Origin: Bin87 sp964347975
GTDB lineage: Bacteria; Chloroflexota; Dehalococcoidia; Lucifugimonadales; UBA3495
Direction: 5' to 3'
DNA length: 64,000 nucleotides
Assembly: GCA_964347975.1 (NCBI GenBank)
Contig: CAYGAY010000006.1
Span: forward strand, 1-64,000
This document shows, in pieces, positions 22,969 to 30,659 of the stretch (the stretch's first letter is position 1; every line of letters begins with the position of its first letter). Below the pieces are notes generated by a model, which saw nothing but the letters and a program-made list of their open reading frames with translations, made no database searches and was not told where the DNA came from. The position numbers and the translations under genes were made by a program.

Positions 22969-24072
22969 CTAGTTGTGGCATCCCCGTGCCTCGATGTCCC
23001 AAACCGTCTCCACCACTCCGTCTCGTATGCCGATGAAACGATCCCAGCGGCTGACCATAGCGTCCTGCTGGCCGGGAAGCAGTATGACCTGGTCGCCAAC
23101 CGCCAGCTCGGTTCCCTCCGTCACTTGAAACACGGTGCGGTCGGCGTCCATAGCAACGGCTTTAACTCCTGGGCGGCCTTCCACTCGCGGCAACCCTTTT
23201 ATGCCGCACACCGCTCGAGCGCCGGCGTCGCCTATCGCCGTTCCCGGCCGTGGGACGCTGATAATGGAGCTCAGCACCTTGCCGGCGAACTGGAAATCAG
23301 GGATGTATTCGTACGACGTTTCCATAACCAGGTAGGAGCCACCCTGGATTTCGGTAACGTCAGGCATCTCTCCGGCGACATCGTAGCTCCAGGTTTCACC
23401 CGTCGATACGATTTCCACCGGCAGTCCGGCGTCAATCATGGCTTCCCGAAGGTCCAGAACCGGCTGGATAAGACGGTGAGCCTCAGTGACACGGTCCTCC
23501 CGGTCGGAGGAAGGTTCGGACATCATCTGGTGACTCATCACGCCTTTGAGGGATAGTCCGGGCAGTGAATCGATCAGCCGGGCCAGGGCTAATCCCGGTT
23601 CCACCTCCTGCACTCCGCACCGGAGTAGTCCGGTTTCCTGCTCGATGACCACACCCAGATTTACCCCCTGGGCAGTGGCGGCTTGGGAAAGGTCGTGGGC
23701 ATTCGCTTCGCTTTCGCAGGCCACCAGGATCTCGGCTCGGTCCGCCATGGCGCAGAGCCGGTTGATCTTGGGTGGGGCAACTACCTCGCTGGTAACGAAT
23801 ACGCTGGACACTCCACCCTGAACCATCACCTCAGCCTCAGCAACCTTGGCAGCGCACACCCCGCCGACGGTACCGCCGCGCCGGATCTGCCGGAGAGCCA
23901 GGGCCGGGCTCTTGTGATTCTTGCTATGTCCACGCAACTTGCTGTGGCGTTCTCCATAGTAACCGGCGATCACATCCATATTGTGATCCAGCGCATCCAT
24001 GTCCAGGATCAGACATGGAGTGTCCAGCTGCTCAATCGGAGTGCCGGGTTGGGGTTCATACGCTTGGGGCAT
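22969..24072 (-). CDS. D-threonine aldolase/D-serine dehydratase-like PLP protein
   Basis: A 367-residue fold-type III PLP protein (alanine racemase N-domain). LDTPCLILDMDALDHN opens the domain. GHSKNHKSP at 48-56 corresponds to the PLP-lysine segment and K51 is present. VGGVCAAKVAEAEVM and EVVAPPKINRL continue the barrel. Near the C-terminus, where the family has a His-x-Cys/Asp metal site, it reads LLPGQQDAMV, so the His is missing. It may therefore be an aldolase, racemase or lyase with altered metal need. It lies between the nitrile hydratase alpha gene and a paralogue that lacks the PLP lysine. Confidence 0.8.
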   Translation of the reverse strand: MPQAYEPQPGTPIEQLDTPCLILDMDALDHNMDVIAGYYGERHSKLRGHSKNHKSPALALRQIRRGGTVGGVCAAKVAEAEVMVQGGVSSVFVTSEVVAPPKINRLCAMADRAEILVACESEANAHDLSQAATAQGVNLGVVIEQETGLLRCGVQEVEPGLALARLIDSLPGLSLKGVMSHQMMSEPSSDREDRVTEAHRLIQPVLDLREAMIDAGLPVEIVSTGETWSYDVAGEMPDVTEIQGGSYLVMETSYEYIPDFQFAGKVLSSIISVPRPGTAIGDAGARAVCGIKGLPRVEGRPGVKAVAMDADRTVFQVTEGTELAVGDQVILLPGQQDAMVSRWDRFIGIRDGVVETVWDIEARGCHN

Positions 24073-24137
24073 GGATGTACCTCCGAGGTTCCCGCAAATC
24101 TAATTGAATCCAGTTGGGAATACCAGAGCGCGCGGTA

Positions 24138-25313
24138 TTACTCCAGTTGTCCCCGACCGGCGACAGGCCAATACCCTACCAACTTGCCATCCCGCACGGC
24201 GCGGATGTAGTCATACTGGTTGACGCAGAGGGCAAGGTTATACGGAACGAGGTGGACCTTGTCGTTGGGCATGAGCTGCGCGGTGGCCGGCCCCTCCAGA
24301 TCCAGTATGCCATGTTCCGCGCTGAACCTGACAGCTACGGCGCCCGGGAACCCTTCCAGAACAGGTACGCCGAAGTCGGGCCCGGTAGTTTTGTGACCGG
24401 CATCAACCACCGCCCGGCCCGCTACGGGATGGCTGATGACCGTAGCCAGCACGGTGGCCGCCCGTTGCAATTCCGGGCGAATTGGCAAGGTCTCCATATC
24501 CATCAGCGGGTACACCCCGGCCTGAACCTCAGTAATGCCAGGCAACTGCGACACAATGTCATAGTTATAGGTGCTGCCCGCGCTTACCGTCGCAACCGCA
24601 ATGCCGGCCTGCTCCAGGGCGCTTCGCGTGTCCAGTACCGGTTGCAAACGACGACGGGTTTCAGCCGCCAGTTCCACGCGGTCGGTTATGGGCAACGGGC
24701 CTTCGTAGGCCATTATCCCCTTGAAGGATAATCCGGGCGCGTCCGCAGCTGTTCGCGCCAGGTCAACTGCATCGCGCCCGGGCGCCACGCCGCCAAACCC
24801 GTAGCCGGCGTCGATGTCCACCAATACGCCCAACGTGACACCGGCGGTCTGCGCCGCCTCGGCAAGGTCCGCGACGTTGCGGGGGCTGTCCACGGCCACG
24901 CTCAGCGTAATTCGGCCGGCCAGGGCGACCAGCCGGCGAATCTTGGCAGGGGTGACCACCCGGCCCGCTATCAGTATGTCGTCGATTGCGGGGGAAAATG
25001 ACGCAGAATCAGCGTTGTTGGAAGCGTCTTCGCCGGCGACGGCGAAGGCCGCGGCTTCCCCCAGGGAGCTAACCGCCACGCCGCCGGAGTTGCTTGCGGC
25101 GGCCAGCTGGAACCGGGCGATTTCAGGGCAGCCATGACAGGAGACATGAGGTCGAACTCGGACTTGACCAGTAGCCAGTCCCTCGTCAGAGCCGCCGAAA
25201 GCGTCGTGCAGGACCGCGATGTTCTGCTCCATTATCCCCAGGTCAACCACCAGGGCCGGCGTATCCAGCTCCTCTACGGGGGCGCCAATGGGCTGTAATA
25301 TTGGTCGCTCCAT
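24138..25313 (-). CDS. D-threonine aldolase-like paralogue without PLP lysine
   Basis: A 391-residue relative of the next gene, with LDTPALVVDLGIMEQN, then RPHVSCHGCPEIARFQL at 54-70 where active enzymes have RPHAKTHK. The PLP lysine position is S58. The C-terminal metal segment reads VPYNLALCVNQYD, without the family's His. The rest of the barrel (GVAVSSLGEAAAFAVAG, VGYGFGGV-type glycine stretch) is kept. It is probably catalytically inactive as a PLP enzyme, perhaps a regulatory or scaffold partner of its paralogue, or it binds another ligand. The order in the operon is split beta, this gene, active-type paralogue, alpha. Confidence 0.75.
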   Translation of the reverse strand: MERPILQPIGAPVEELDTPALVVDLGIMEQNIAVLHDAFGGSDEGLATGQVRVRPHVSCHGCPEIARFQLAAASNSGGVAVSSLGEAAAFAVAGEDASNNADSASFSPAIDDILIAGRVVTPAKIRRLVALAGRITLSVAVDSPRNVADLAEAAQTAGVTLGVLVDIDAGYGFGGVAPGRDAVDLARTAADAPGLSFKGIMAYEGPLPITDRVELAAETRRRLQPVLDTRSALEQAGIAVATVSAGSTYNYDIVSQLPGITEVQAGVYPLMDMETLPIRPELQRAATVLATVISHPVAGRAVVDAGHKTTGPDFGVPVLEGFPGAVAVRFSAEHGILDLEGPATAQLMPNDKVHLVPYNLALCVNQYDYIRAVRDGKLVGYWPVAGRGQLE

Positions 25314-25367
25314 TCCTCAGGTCCCTCTCAAGTGCAATGGCGATGCTTCGCAGCAGGATAGCACAAA

Positions 25368-25670
25368 TCAGGCAAGTTCCAGCCAGTGCTGGTACACGTC
25401 CACCAGCAGGCTGTCCGCCGGGTTGCCGGCATAGTCGCTCCAGAGGTCGGTCTGGCGCAGGCGGATGCGGTAGAGGGGCTGACGCGGGAGGCCGTCACCG
25501 CCGTGGGCCAGCGATTCGGGGTTGGGATAGACGCCGCAAAGGGCGTCAACGACGCCGGTATGCCCCTGGATGTAGGCCGGCGTGCGGAAATGGTGGGCCG
25601 GCGCCCCCACGAGGACACGGACGGTTGCGCCGTCAGGATACAGGACAGGTTCGGAATTGGCGTCAGTCAT
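25368..25670 (-). CDS. Nitrile hydratase beta subunit, C-terminal half as a separate protein
   Basis: A 100-residue protein matching the SH3-like C-terminal domain of nitrile hydratase beta: VRVLVGAPAHHFRTPAYIQG, then HTGVVDALCGVYPNPES and PLYRIRLRQTDLW. Its ATG overlaps the stop of the N-terminal half by one base (TGATG). The same split occurs in thiocyanate hydrolase (alpha and beta subunits) and in three-subunit nitrile hydratases of the toyocamycin type. It would complete the active site with the alpha subunit. Confidence 0.85.
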   Translation of the reverse strand: MTDANSEPVLYPDGATVRVLVGAPAHHFRTPAYIQGHTGVVDALCGVYPNPESLAHGGDGLPRQPLYRIRLRQTDLWSDYAGNPADSLLVDVYQHWLELA

Positions 25671-25972
25671 CAGAGGCCCCGCTCCCGCAGCTCCGCGGTT
25701 TTGGCGTCAATCTCCGCTTCGCTCAATATCCCCTTTTCAATCAGCAGGATTTCCAGGGCGGCGGTCCACTTCTCGTAGTAGGACAGGGTTTCGTACTGTT
25801 CCGGCGGCAGGCTTTCGATGGCGCGGCGCATCTCGTCGGTGGTGCGGATGCCTTGAGCGCCGAGCGCCTGATGCACGGCGTCCACGCGACGCTCCCAGTC
25901 GCTGTATTCGTGCTCGGTGCGGTCGATGGGAGTATCGTCGGGCCAGCCGCCCCGGTCGTGTACTGCGGGCAT
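25670..25972 (-). CDS. Nitrile hydratase beta subunit, N-terminal half as a separate protein
   Basis: A 100-residue protein from ATG 25972 (AGGAG upstream). HDRGGWPDDTPID, WERRVDAVHQAL and SYYEKWTAALEILLIEKGIL are the N-terminal beta-subunit pattern. With the next gene it makes one complete beta subunit. A family B-type repeat fragment (25991-26024) lies in the short gap upstream, so expression may depend on the deacetylase promoter. Confidence 0.85.
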   Translation of the reverse strand: MPAVHDRGGWPDDTPIDRTEHEYSDWERRVDAVHQALGAQGIRTTDEMRRAIESLPPEQYETLSYYEKWTAALEILLIEKGILSEAEIDAKTAELRERGL

Positions 25973-25990
25973 GGTAACTCCTGGGTTTCT

Positions 25991-26024
25991 GTCATTGCGA
26001 GCACAGCGCGGCAATCTCGTTCCG
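25991..26024. repeat. Short dispersed repeat fragment
   Basis: GTCATTGCGAGCACAGCGCG, then GCAATCTCGTT; nearly the same string occurs at 13527-13556 in the family B element. It separates the deacetylase stop from the split beta subunit genes. Confidence 0.6.
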
Positions 26025-26026
26025 GT

Positions 26027-26842
26027 TTAGTTGCTGTCCCACATTTCGGCAACGTCCACGGATCGCATGAAACGGATTCCGGGGAAGGTCTTGATGTATT
26101 CAATCAACCGTTCCAGCATCAGCAGACGGCCGGGGCGGCCGATGTATTGGGGGTGCATGGTCAGGTTGTAGCAGCGACCGTAGCGGTAGATGCCGCGGAA
26201 CTCGGCGGCCCAACTATCGAACACTTCGTCAGGGTTGCGCATGGGGCCGAGGCGGTTGGCGGACGGCGCGTAGGCGAAGTGGGGCGCGTCGTCCAGCAGC
26301 CAGTGAATGGGCAGCTCCACCATGCGCCGGGGCGGTTCGCCGCCGGTTACGAAGTAGGGAGCGTCGTCCCCCATCAGGCTGCTGTCGTAGCGGAAATTGT
26401 GCTTGGCGAGCAGGTCCAGGGAGACGGGGCTGAGTTCCCAGCTTGGCGAACGGTAGCCAACTGGCGCCTCGCCAGTGAGGTCGCCCAGAATGCTGATGCC
26501 CTGGATAAGGACTTCCTCTTCCTTTTCCGGCGTCAGGGTAGCCGGCGGTTCGTGGATGTAGCCGTGGTGAGCCACCTCGTGACCGCGACCGGCGATTTCG
26601 CGCACCAGGTCGGGGTGTGTTTCCGCAACCATGCCGGGGATGTAGAAACTGGCCGGGATGCCCTGGGCGTCCAGCAGATCCAGGATGCGGGGGGTGGCGA
26701 CGCTGGGGCCGTATTCGGCCATGGAGAGCAGGCTGGGATAGTTGATGAAATCGGGGTTCCGGTTCAGCCAGGAGGTAATGCCGTCCACATCGAAGGTGAT
26801 GAGGGCGACGCACTGGATGTCGTCGGGCCAGATGCCGGACAT
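26027..26842 (-). CDS. NodB-type deacetylase, PuuE/cyclic-imide-hydrolase-like
   Basis: A 271-residue polysaccharide-deacetylase-fold hydrolase. TFDVDG (D18, D20) and HHGYIH (H93 and H97) supply the metal site; GYRSPSWELS is the substrate loop. No signal peptide or membrane segment is present, so it is cytoplasmic. Together with the extended N-terminus (TSWLNRNPDFINYPSLLSM) it resembles the PuuE/PgdA-like branch, which includes allantoinase and cyclic imidases rather than cell-wall deacetylases. As first gene of an operon with nitrile hydratase subunits it may hydrolyse the amide or imide made downstream. AAGGA precedes the start. Confidence 0.8.
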   Translation of the reverse strand: MSGIWPDDIQCVALITFDVDGITSWLNRNPDFINYPSLLSMAEYGPSVATPRILDLLDAQGIPASFYIPGMVAETHPDLVREIAGRGHEVAHHGYIHEPPATLTPEKEEEVLIQGISILGDLTGEAPVGYRSPSWELSPVSLDLLAKHNFRYDSSLMGDDAPYFVTGGEPPRRMVELPIHWLLDDAPHFAYAPSANRLGPMRNPDEVFDSWAAEFRGIYRYGRCYNLTMHPQYIGRPGRLLMLERLIEYIKTFPGIRFMRSVDVAEMWDSN

Positions 26843-26891
26843 TGGGGAAGATCCTTATTGGTGGCTCGGCGCAGCCGCGCTGCGCAGCGGA

Positions 26892-26900
26892 ATGATAGCA
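26892..26900 (-). promoter_or_regulatory. Extended -10 promoter of the nitrile hydratase operon
   Basis: On the minus strand TGCTATCAT fits the extended -10 consensus (TGnTATnAT). It is about 50 bases upstream of the deacetylase start. No good -35 was seen, as is normal for this promoter type. Confidence 0.5.
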
Positions 26901-26912
26901 CAAGGGGGCAGA

Positions 26913-26940
26913 TTGATTTTTTACTGCCGCCCCGTATAAT
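26913..26940 (+). promoter_or_regulatory. Promoter for the plus-strand hypothetical gene pair
   Basis: TTGATT at 26913-26918 and a perfect TATAAT at 26935-26940 with a 16-base spacer. It is divergent from the deacetylase promoter, so the two operons share a control region of about 150 bases. Confidence 0.6.
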
Positions 26941-26998
26941 CGGCAACCGCCGACCAACGGCGTAAGTGGTACCACCGGGCCGCATCGGAAACGGGCAA

Positions 26999-27595
26999 AT
27001 GCTGGACTTGAACGAATTGGCCGTCGGAGAGCACCCGGGTATTACCGCTGAGAAAGGCGCTGAGTTGGCCCAAGCGGGAGCCGTATGCTTGGAGGAACGA
27101 GGCCATGCTCAAGGCGTCATGCTCACTGTGCGGGGTAGCGTTAGCAACAGCCATCGGTTGGCTTGGACGCCAGTCACGCCACAGGCTCACCGGACTTGGG
27201 CCGACGACGCAGAGGCTACGGAAGACGGCGCCGCCTGCATAGCTGCCCTGCTGGCAAATCGGGAAATGGGCCAAATGGTCGTCATACGGGCAGCGAAAAG
27301 CACGCCGCAGAGGCCCACCGGATTTGATTATTGGCTGGGCGATGATAACATGGCGAATATGTCAGATGTCGAGCAAGAAGCAACGGAATCCCTCGCCAGT
27401 TTTCTTGCGGGCGATAGATTAGTCGTCAGAACAAGGTTGGAAGTATCCGGTATCCGTAATGACAGTGATGCGGCAATCAGAGCGAGGGTAAGACGAAAAT
27501 TGCGCCAGATGGACCGTTCCAATACGTTGGAGCTGCCGGCTTACGCAATCGTAGTTGAATTCGGACATCCCGTTGCCGAGGTCAGAAGAAAATGA
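26999..27595 (+). CDS. Conserved protein of unknown function
   Basis: A 198-residue protein (ATG 26999; GTG 26966 is an alternative). TAEKGAELAQAGAVCLEERGH, WADDAEATEDGAACIAALL, GFDYWLGD and RLEVSGI are blocks I recall from a family of hypothetical proteins in Chloroflexota and other phyla, often next to a second hypothetical gene. No catalytic residues are assigned. It overlaps the next gene by four bases. The pair adjoins a restriction system, so a defence role is possible but unproven. Confidence 0.65.
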   Translation: MLDLNELAVGEHPGITAEKGAELAQAGAVCLEERGHAQGVMLTVRGSVSNSHRLAWTPVTPQAHRTWADDAEATEDGAACIAALLANREMGQMVVIRAAKSTPQRPTGFDYWLGDDNMANMSDVEQEATESLASFLAGDRLVVRTRLEVSGIRNDSDAAIRARVRRKLRQMDRSNTLELPAYAIVVEFGHPVAEVRRK

Positions 27596-28713
27596 GCTCC
27601 ATTCGGGATTATCATAATATTGCTATGGAGTTCGCCGACCTCGGCATCAGGAACCGGGCGCGGGGCAATCCGGCGCGTGCACTGGCCTACTTCGAGCAGG
27701 CCTTGGAGTTTGAACTGGCAGCCATTGCCGAACTTGACCAGTCGGATGGGCTGGCCTGGTCGCTCCTGCACCGCAGCGCTGGCTCACTGGCGCTCAACTG
27801 CCGGCAATTCCGTAAAGCCGAGCAGATAACGACGCACGCCCTGGCTGGAGAACCCCACCCGGACATCGCCGAAGAACTGCGCGACCTCTTGGAGCAAATT
27901 TACTTCCAGAGGCATTTGGACCTGAAGGGAGTCGCTTTGCAGGATGATGAGCTTCAGCTAAGCCTTTCCGGTCAGGAGGTCGGTAGTGGCACCGTCAACT
28001 ACCGAGAAATATACGGTCGTGTTGATAGCACGTCAAAATTGATCTACCGCACTGTCGAACGAAAGTATGAACGTCCTTTCCGAGAAACTGGAGCTCCGCC
28101 AGGGAAGATCCGTGAGGATTATCAAACGCTAATTTCTGTACCAAGGCGTGGCAGTTTCGCAGTCACTCTGAAGTTCGGCAACCCAATCCAGCCAATTCAG
28201 CCGCTCTTGCCGGGGATACTTGATACCGCCGCTATCATCGACGAATTTATGGACCTGTTGGGCTTGGTCAACAAGGCACGCTTTGACGAAATACAACAAC
28301 ACATCCCTGGCCGCGACTATCTGCGGAACTTCTATGGATTAGCAAGGCAGATAGCCCCCGACGGTGAACGAATCCGTCAAGTAGGCTTCACCGCAACTCG
28401 CGGTGAAGCAGAACGCTCTGTTGAGCTCACTGTGCCAGCGTCAGAGATTTTAGCGCTGCCACCCATTGACCAACCGGCAACCCCATCCGAACCCGTGGAA
28501 ATTCGCGGAATCCTGCGCCACGCGGATGCTTTGAACGACGATGACAACATTATACGTGTCATTGACGGCCGGCAGACTCACACCGTACACGTACCGCAAG
28601 GTTTGATGAACGACATTGTGCGTCCTATGTGGGATTTACGTGTAATTATTCAGGGCGTACGCACCGGCTGGGATATTACTCTGCTTGATATTTGGCCTGA
28701 CGAACAGGATTAA
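27592..28713 (+). CDS. TPR-like protein of unknown function, partner of the preceding gene
   Basis: A 373-residue protein. Residues 12-90 look like tetratricopeptide helices (LGIRNRARGNPARALAYFEQALEFEL, with a second hairpin at QFRKAEQITTHALAGEPHPD). The remainder is mixed alpha-beta, with VSVPRRGSFAVTLKFGNP-like strands and a C-terminal beta segment (GVRTGWDITLLDIWPD) ending at the stop. The start ATG overlaps the upstream stop, so both proteins are made together. I do not recognise the family. Confidence 0.65.
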   Translation: MSSIRDYHNIAMEFADLGIRNRARGNPARALAYFEQALEFELAAIAELDQSDGLAWSLLHRSAGSLALNCRQFRKAEQITTHALAGEPHPDIAEELRDLLEQIYFQRHLDLKGVALQDDELQLSLSGQEVGSGTVNYREIYGRVDSTSKLIYRTVERKYERPFRETGAPPGKIREDYQTLISVPRRGSFAVTLKFGNPIQPIQPLLPGILDTAAIIDEFMDLLGLVNKARFDEIQQHIPGRDYLRNFYGLARQIAPDGERIRQVGFTATRGEAERSVELTVPASEILALPPIDQPATPSEPVEIRGILRHADALNDDDNIIRVIDGRQTHTVHVPQGLMNDIVRPMWDLRVIIQGVRTGWDITLLDIWPDEQD

Positions 28714-28727
28714 ACCTGTCGATCATC

Positions 28728-30659
28728 TCATTTAGCCCACACCCGTCCCACCGCCGCGTCGACCCGCCCCTGCATCCGCCGCGCCAAGTCGTGAGCATCA
28801 TCAATCACCCGCTGATACTCCTCAATCTCTGCCACGATTTCCCGCTGCACCTCCAGCGGCGGCAAGGGTATTTCCAGTTGGGCAAACTTCGTCTTGGTGA
28901 TTTCCTTGTAGGTGGCTCCGCTGGCTTGCGCCTCCATCACTGGCACGAGCTTTGTTATCGCGTGCGCCACATATTCCGACATCGCCCGTGTTTTGTCCTT
29001 GATGACGATGTTCTTGAACCCTTGATTGGTCGCCAGGGGTATCCGGTTGATGCCAATGCGTCCGATGGTGGCCCGGGATGATACGACCACCGAATCCGCT
29101 GGCAGCATTCTGGCGGAGGATTTGGCCAGTCCAGCGTTGGTTATCGTACGTTCCGTCGCCTTGATTTCGGTAATGAGATTGCCGGCCGGCAGGTCAACTA
29201 ACGTTATCCAAGGAATGTTGCCATTCCAGTATTCCGCAGTCTGTGAGTCCGGCGTCCCGCCGCTGACAATATCGAACAATTCGGGTTCGCCTAATTTGAC
29301 CATTGGGTACGGCGATTGCTCACCCATAGTCATTTTGTACCGTTCCCCGCTCAAATTGTACTCCCCGCCGTCCGCAATCCGCTCTTTCGCCACCACCTGC
29401 CCCAGCGTCGGCGCGTAGCCGTCCAGCCTTTCGCCAGCCCGCAGGCGGCGCATGTATTCCGCAATTTCGGCGGCCACTGTTGGCAGGTCATTGGCGGCGA
29501 TGGACCGTCGCTGCGCTCCCAGGTCGTAGCCGTCGTTCTGCACCTTGAAAAAGGCGATGCCGCCGGCCTTTGGCGCCAGGGCCCGGTCCATAATCAGGAT
29601 GGAGGTTTTGACGCCGCTGTAGGGCTGGAACACGCCGGCCGGCAGGGAGACGACGGCGACCAGCGCAGTCTCCACCAGCAGGCGGCGCAGCTGCGTATGC
29701 GCCCGCTGGCTCTGGAAAATCACTCCCTCCGGCACGATGACGCCGGCCCGGCCCCCTTCGTTCAGATGGCCCATGATGTAATCCACAAACAGCGCTTCGG
29801 AGCGTTTGCTGTTGGTGAAAAAGCGGCCATGAGGACGGATGCCGCCTTTGGGCGACATAAACGGCGGGTTGGCCAGTATCACGTCATAGTGGTCGTTCCA
29901 CTTCTCTTCGCTGGTCAGCGTGTCGTACACCGCAACCTTCGGCTCCTGCCGGTGGGTCAGGTACAGGTTCACCGTAGCGATGCGCGTCATCTGCGGCGAT
30001 ATGTCGTAGCCCACGGTGTTCTCTGCCAACATCGCCCGGTCTTGCGCGGTTAACCGGTCAGACTTCCCGGCGTGCCGGTAAGCCGACGCCAGAAACCCAG
30101 CCGTGCCACAGGCCGGGTCCAGTATCGTCTCGTGCTTCTGCGGATTGACGATGCCCACGATGAAGTCAATGATGTGCCGCGGCGTGCGGAACTGCCCCGC
30201 CGCCGCCTGCGCCCCGAAGGTTTGCAGCATCATCTCGTAGGCGTCGCCGATCTGCTCCGTGTCGTCGGTGTCAAAGCGGTCAACGGTTTGCAGAAAGTCC
30301 CGCAGCACCACCGCGTCGTTGTAGGGCAGGTAAGCGTCCTTGTATATGGTCTGGAACGCCGCCGGAATGTCCGTCGATCTGCCCAGCATCTCCAAGCCCC
30401 TGGCGTACAGCCGCTGAATGCTGTTGGCGGTCTGCTCCGGTGCCATCATACTGTCCCAGCGCAGTTCCTCGCCGTCGCCGGTGAAGTAGCTGACCTTGCC
30501 GCCTAGTCCAATGCTTTCCAGGTCCAGGGCGCTGATGTACTTGTAAATCAACGCCCGCGTGATTTCCTCGCACTGGTCAATGGGCGTCGGCACCTTGCCC
30601 ACCAGCAAATCCCGCGCCGTGTTGATGATGTCCCTGGTATCCTGGTTCCGTATCGTCAT
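28728..30659 (-). CDS. Fused type I restriction methyltransferase and specificity protein (HsdM-HsdS)
   Basis: A 643-residue protein. Residues 1-440 are an HsdM-type N6-adenine methyltransferase with DPACGTAGFL (SAM site) near 180 and NPPF (catalytic) near 260. From about 450 to the end it is one HsdS half: a target recognition domain (FDIVSGGTPDSQTAEYW, then GRIGINR) plus one conserved helical arm (PLPPLEVQREIVAEIEEYQ). Normal HsdS has two recognition domains, so this enzyme should dimerise to read a symmetric split site. It overlaps hsdR by one base and is the downstream gene. Confidence 0.85.
   Translation of the reverse strand: MTIRNQDTRDIINTARDLLVGKVPTPIDQCEEITRALIYKYISALDLESIGLGGKVSYFTGDGEELRWDSMMAPEQTANSIQRLYARGLEMLGRSTDIPAAFQTIYKDAYLPYNDAVVLRDFLQTVDRFDTDDTEQIGDAYEMMLQTFGAQAAAGQFRTPRHIIDFIVGIVNPQKHETILDPACGTAGFLASAYRHAGKSDRLTAQDRAMLAENTVGYDISPQMTRIATVNLYLTHRQEPKVAVYDTLTSEEKWNDHYDVILANPPFMSPKGGIRPHGRFFTNSKRSEALFVDYIMGHLNEGGRAGVIVPEGVIFQSQRAHTQLRRLLVETALVAVVSLPAGVFQPYSGVKTSILIMDRALAPKAGGIAFFKVQNDGYDLGAQRRSIAANDLPTVAAEIAEYMRRLRAGERLDGYAPTLGQVVAKERIADGGEYNLSGERYKMTMGEQSPYPMVKLGEPELFDIVSGGTPDSQTAEYWNGNIPWITLVDLPAGNLITEIKATERTITNAGLAKSSARMLPADSVVVSSRATIGRIGINRIPLATNQGFKNIVIKDKTRAMSEYVAHAITKLVPVMEAQASGATYKEITKTKFAQLEIPLPPLEVQREIVAEIEEYQRVIDDAHDLARRMQGRVDAAVGRVWAK

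Noticed and set aside
25301..26965. Plus-strand open frame of 554 codons
   Set aside because: Antisense to the deacetylase and split beta subunit genes, with no recognisable domain.
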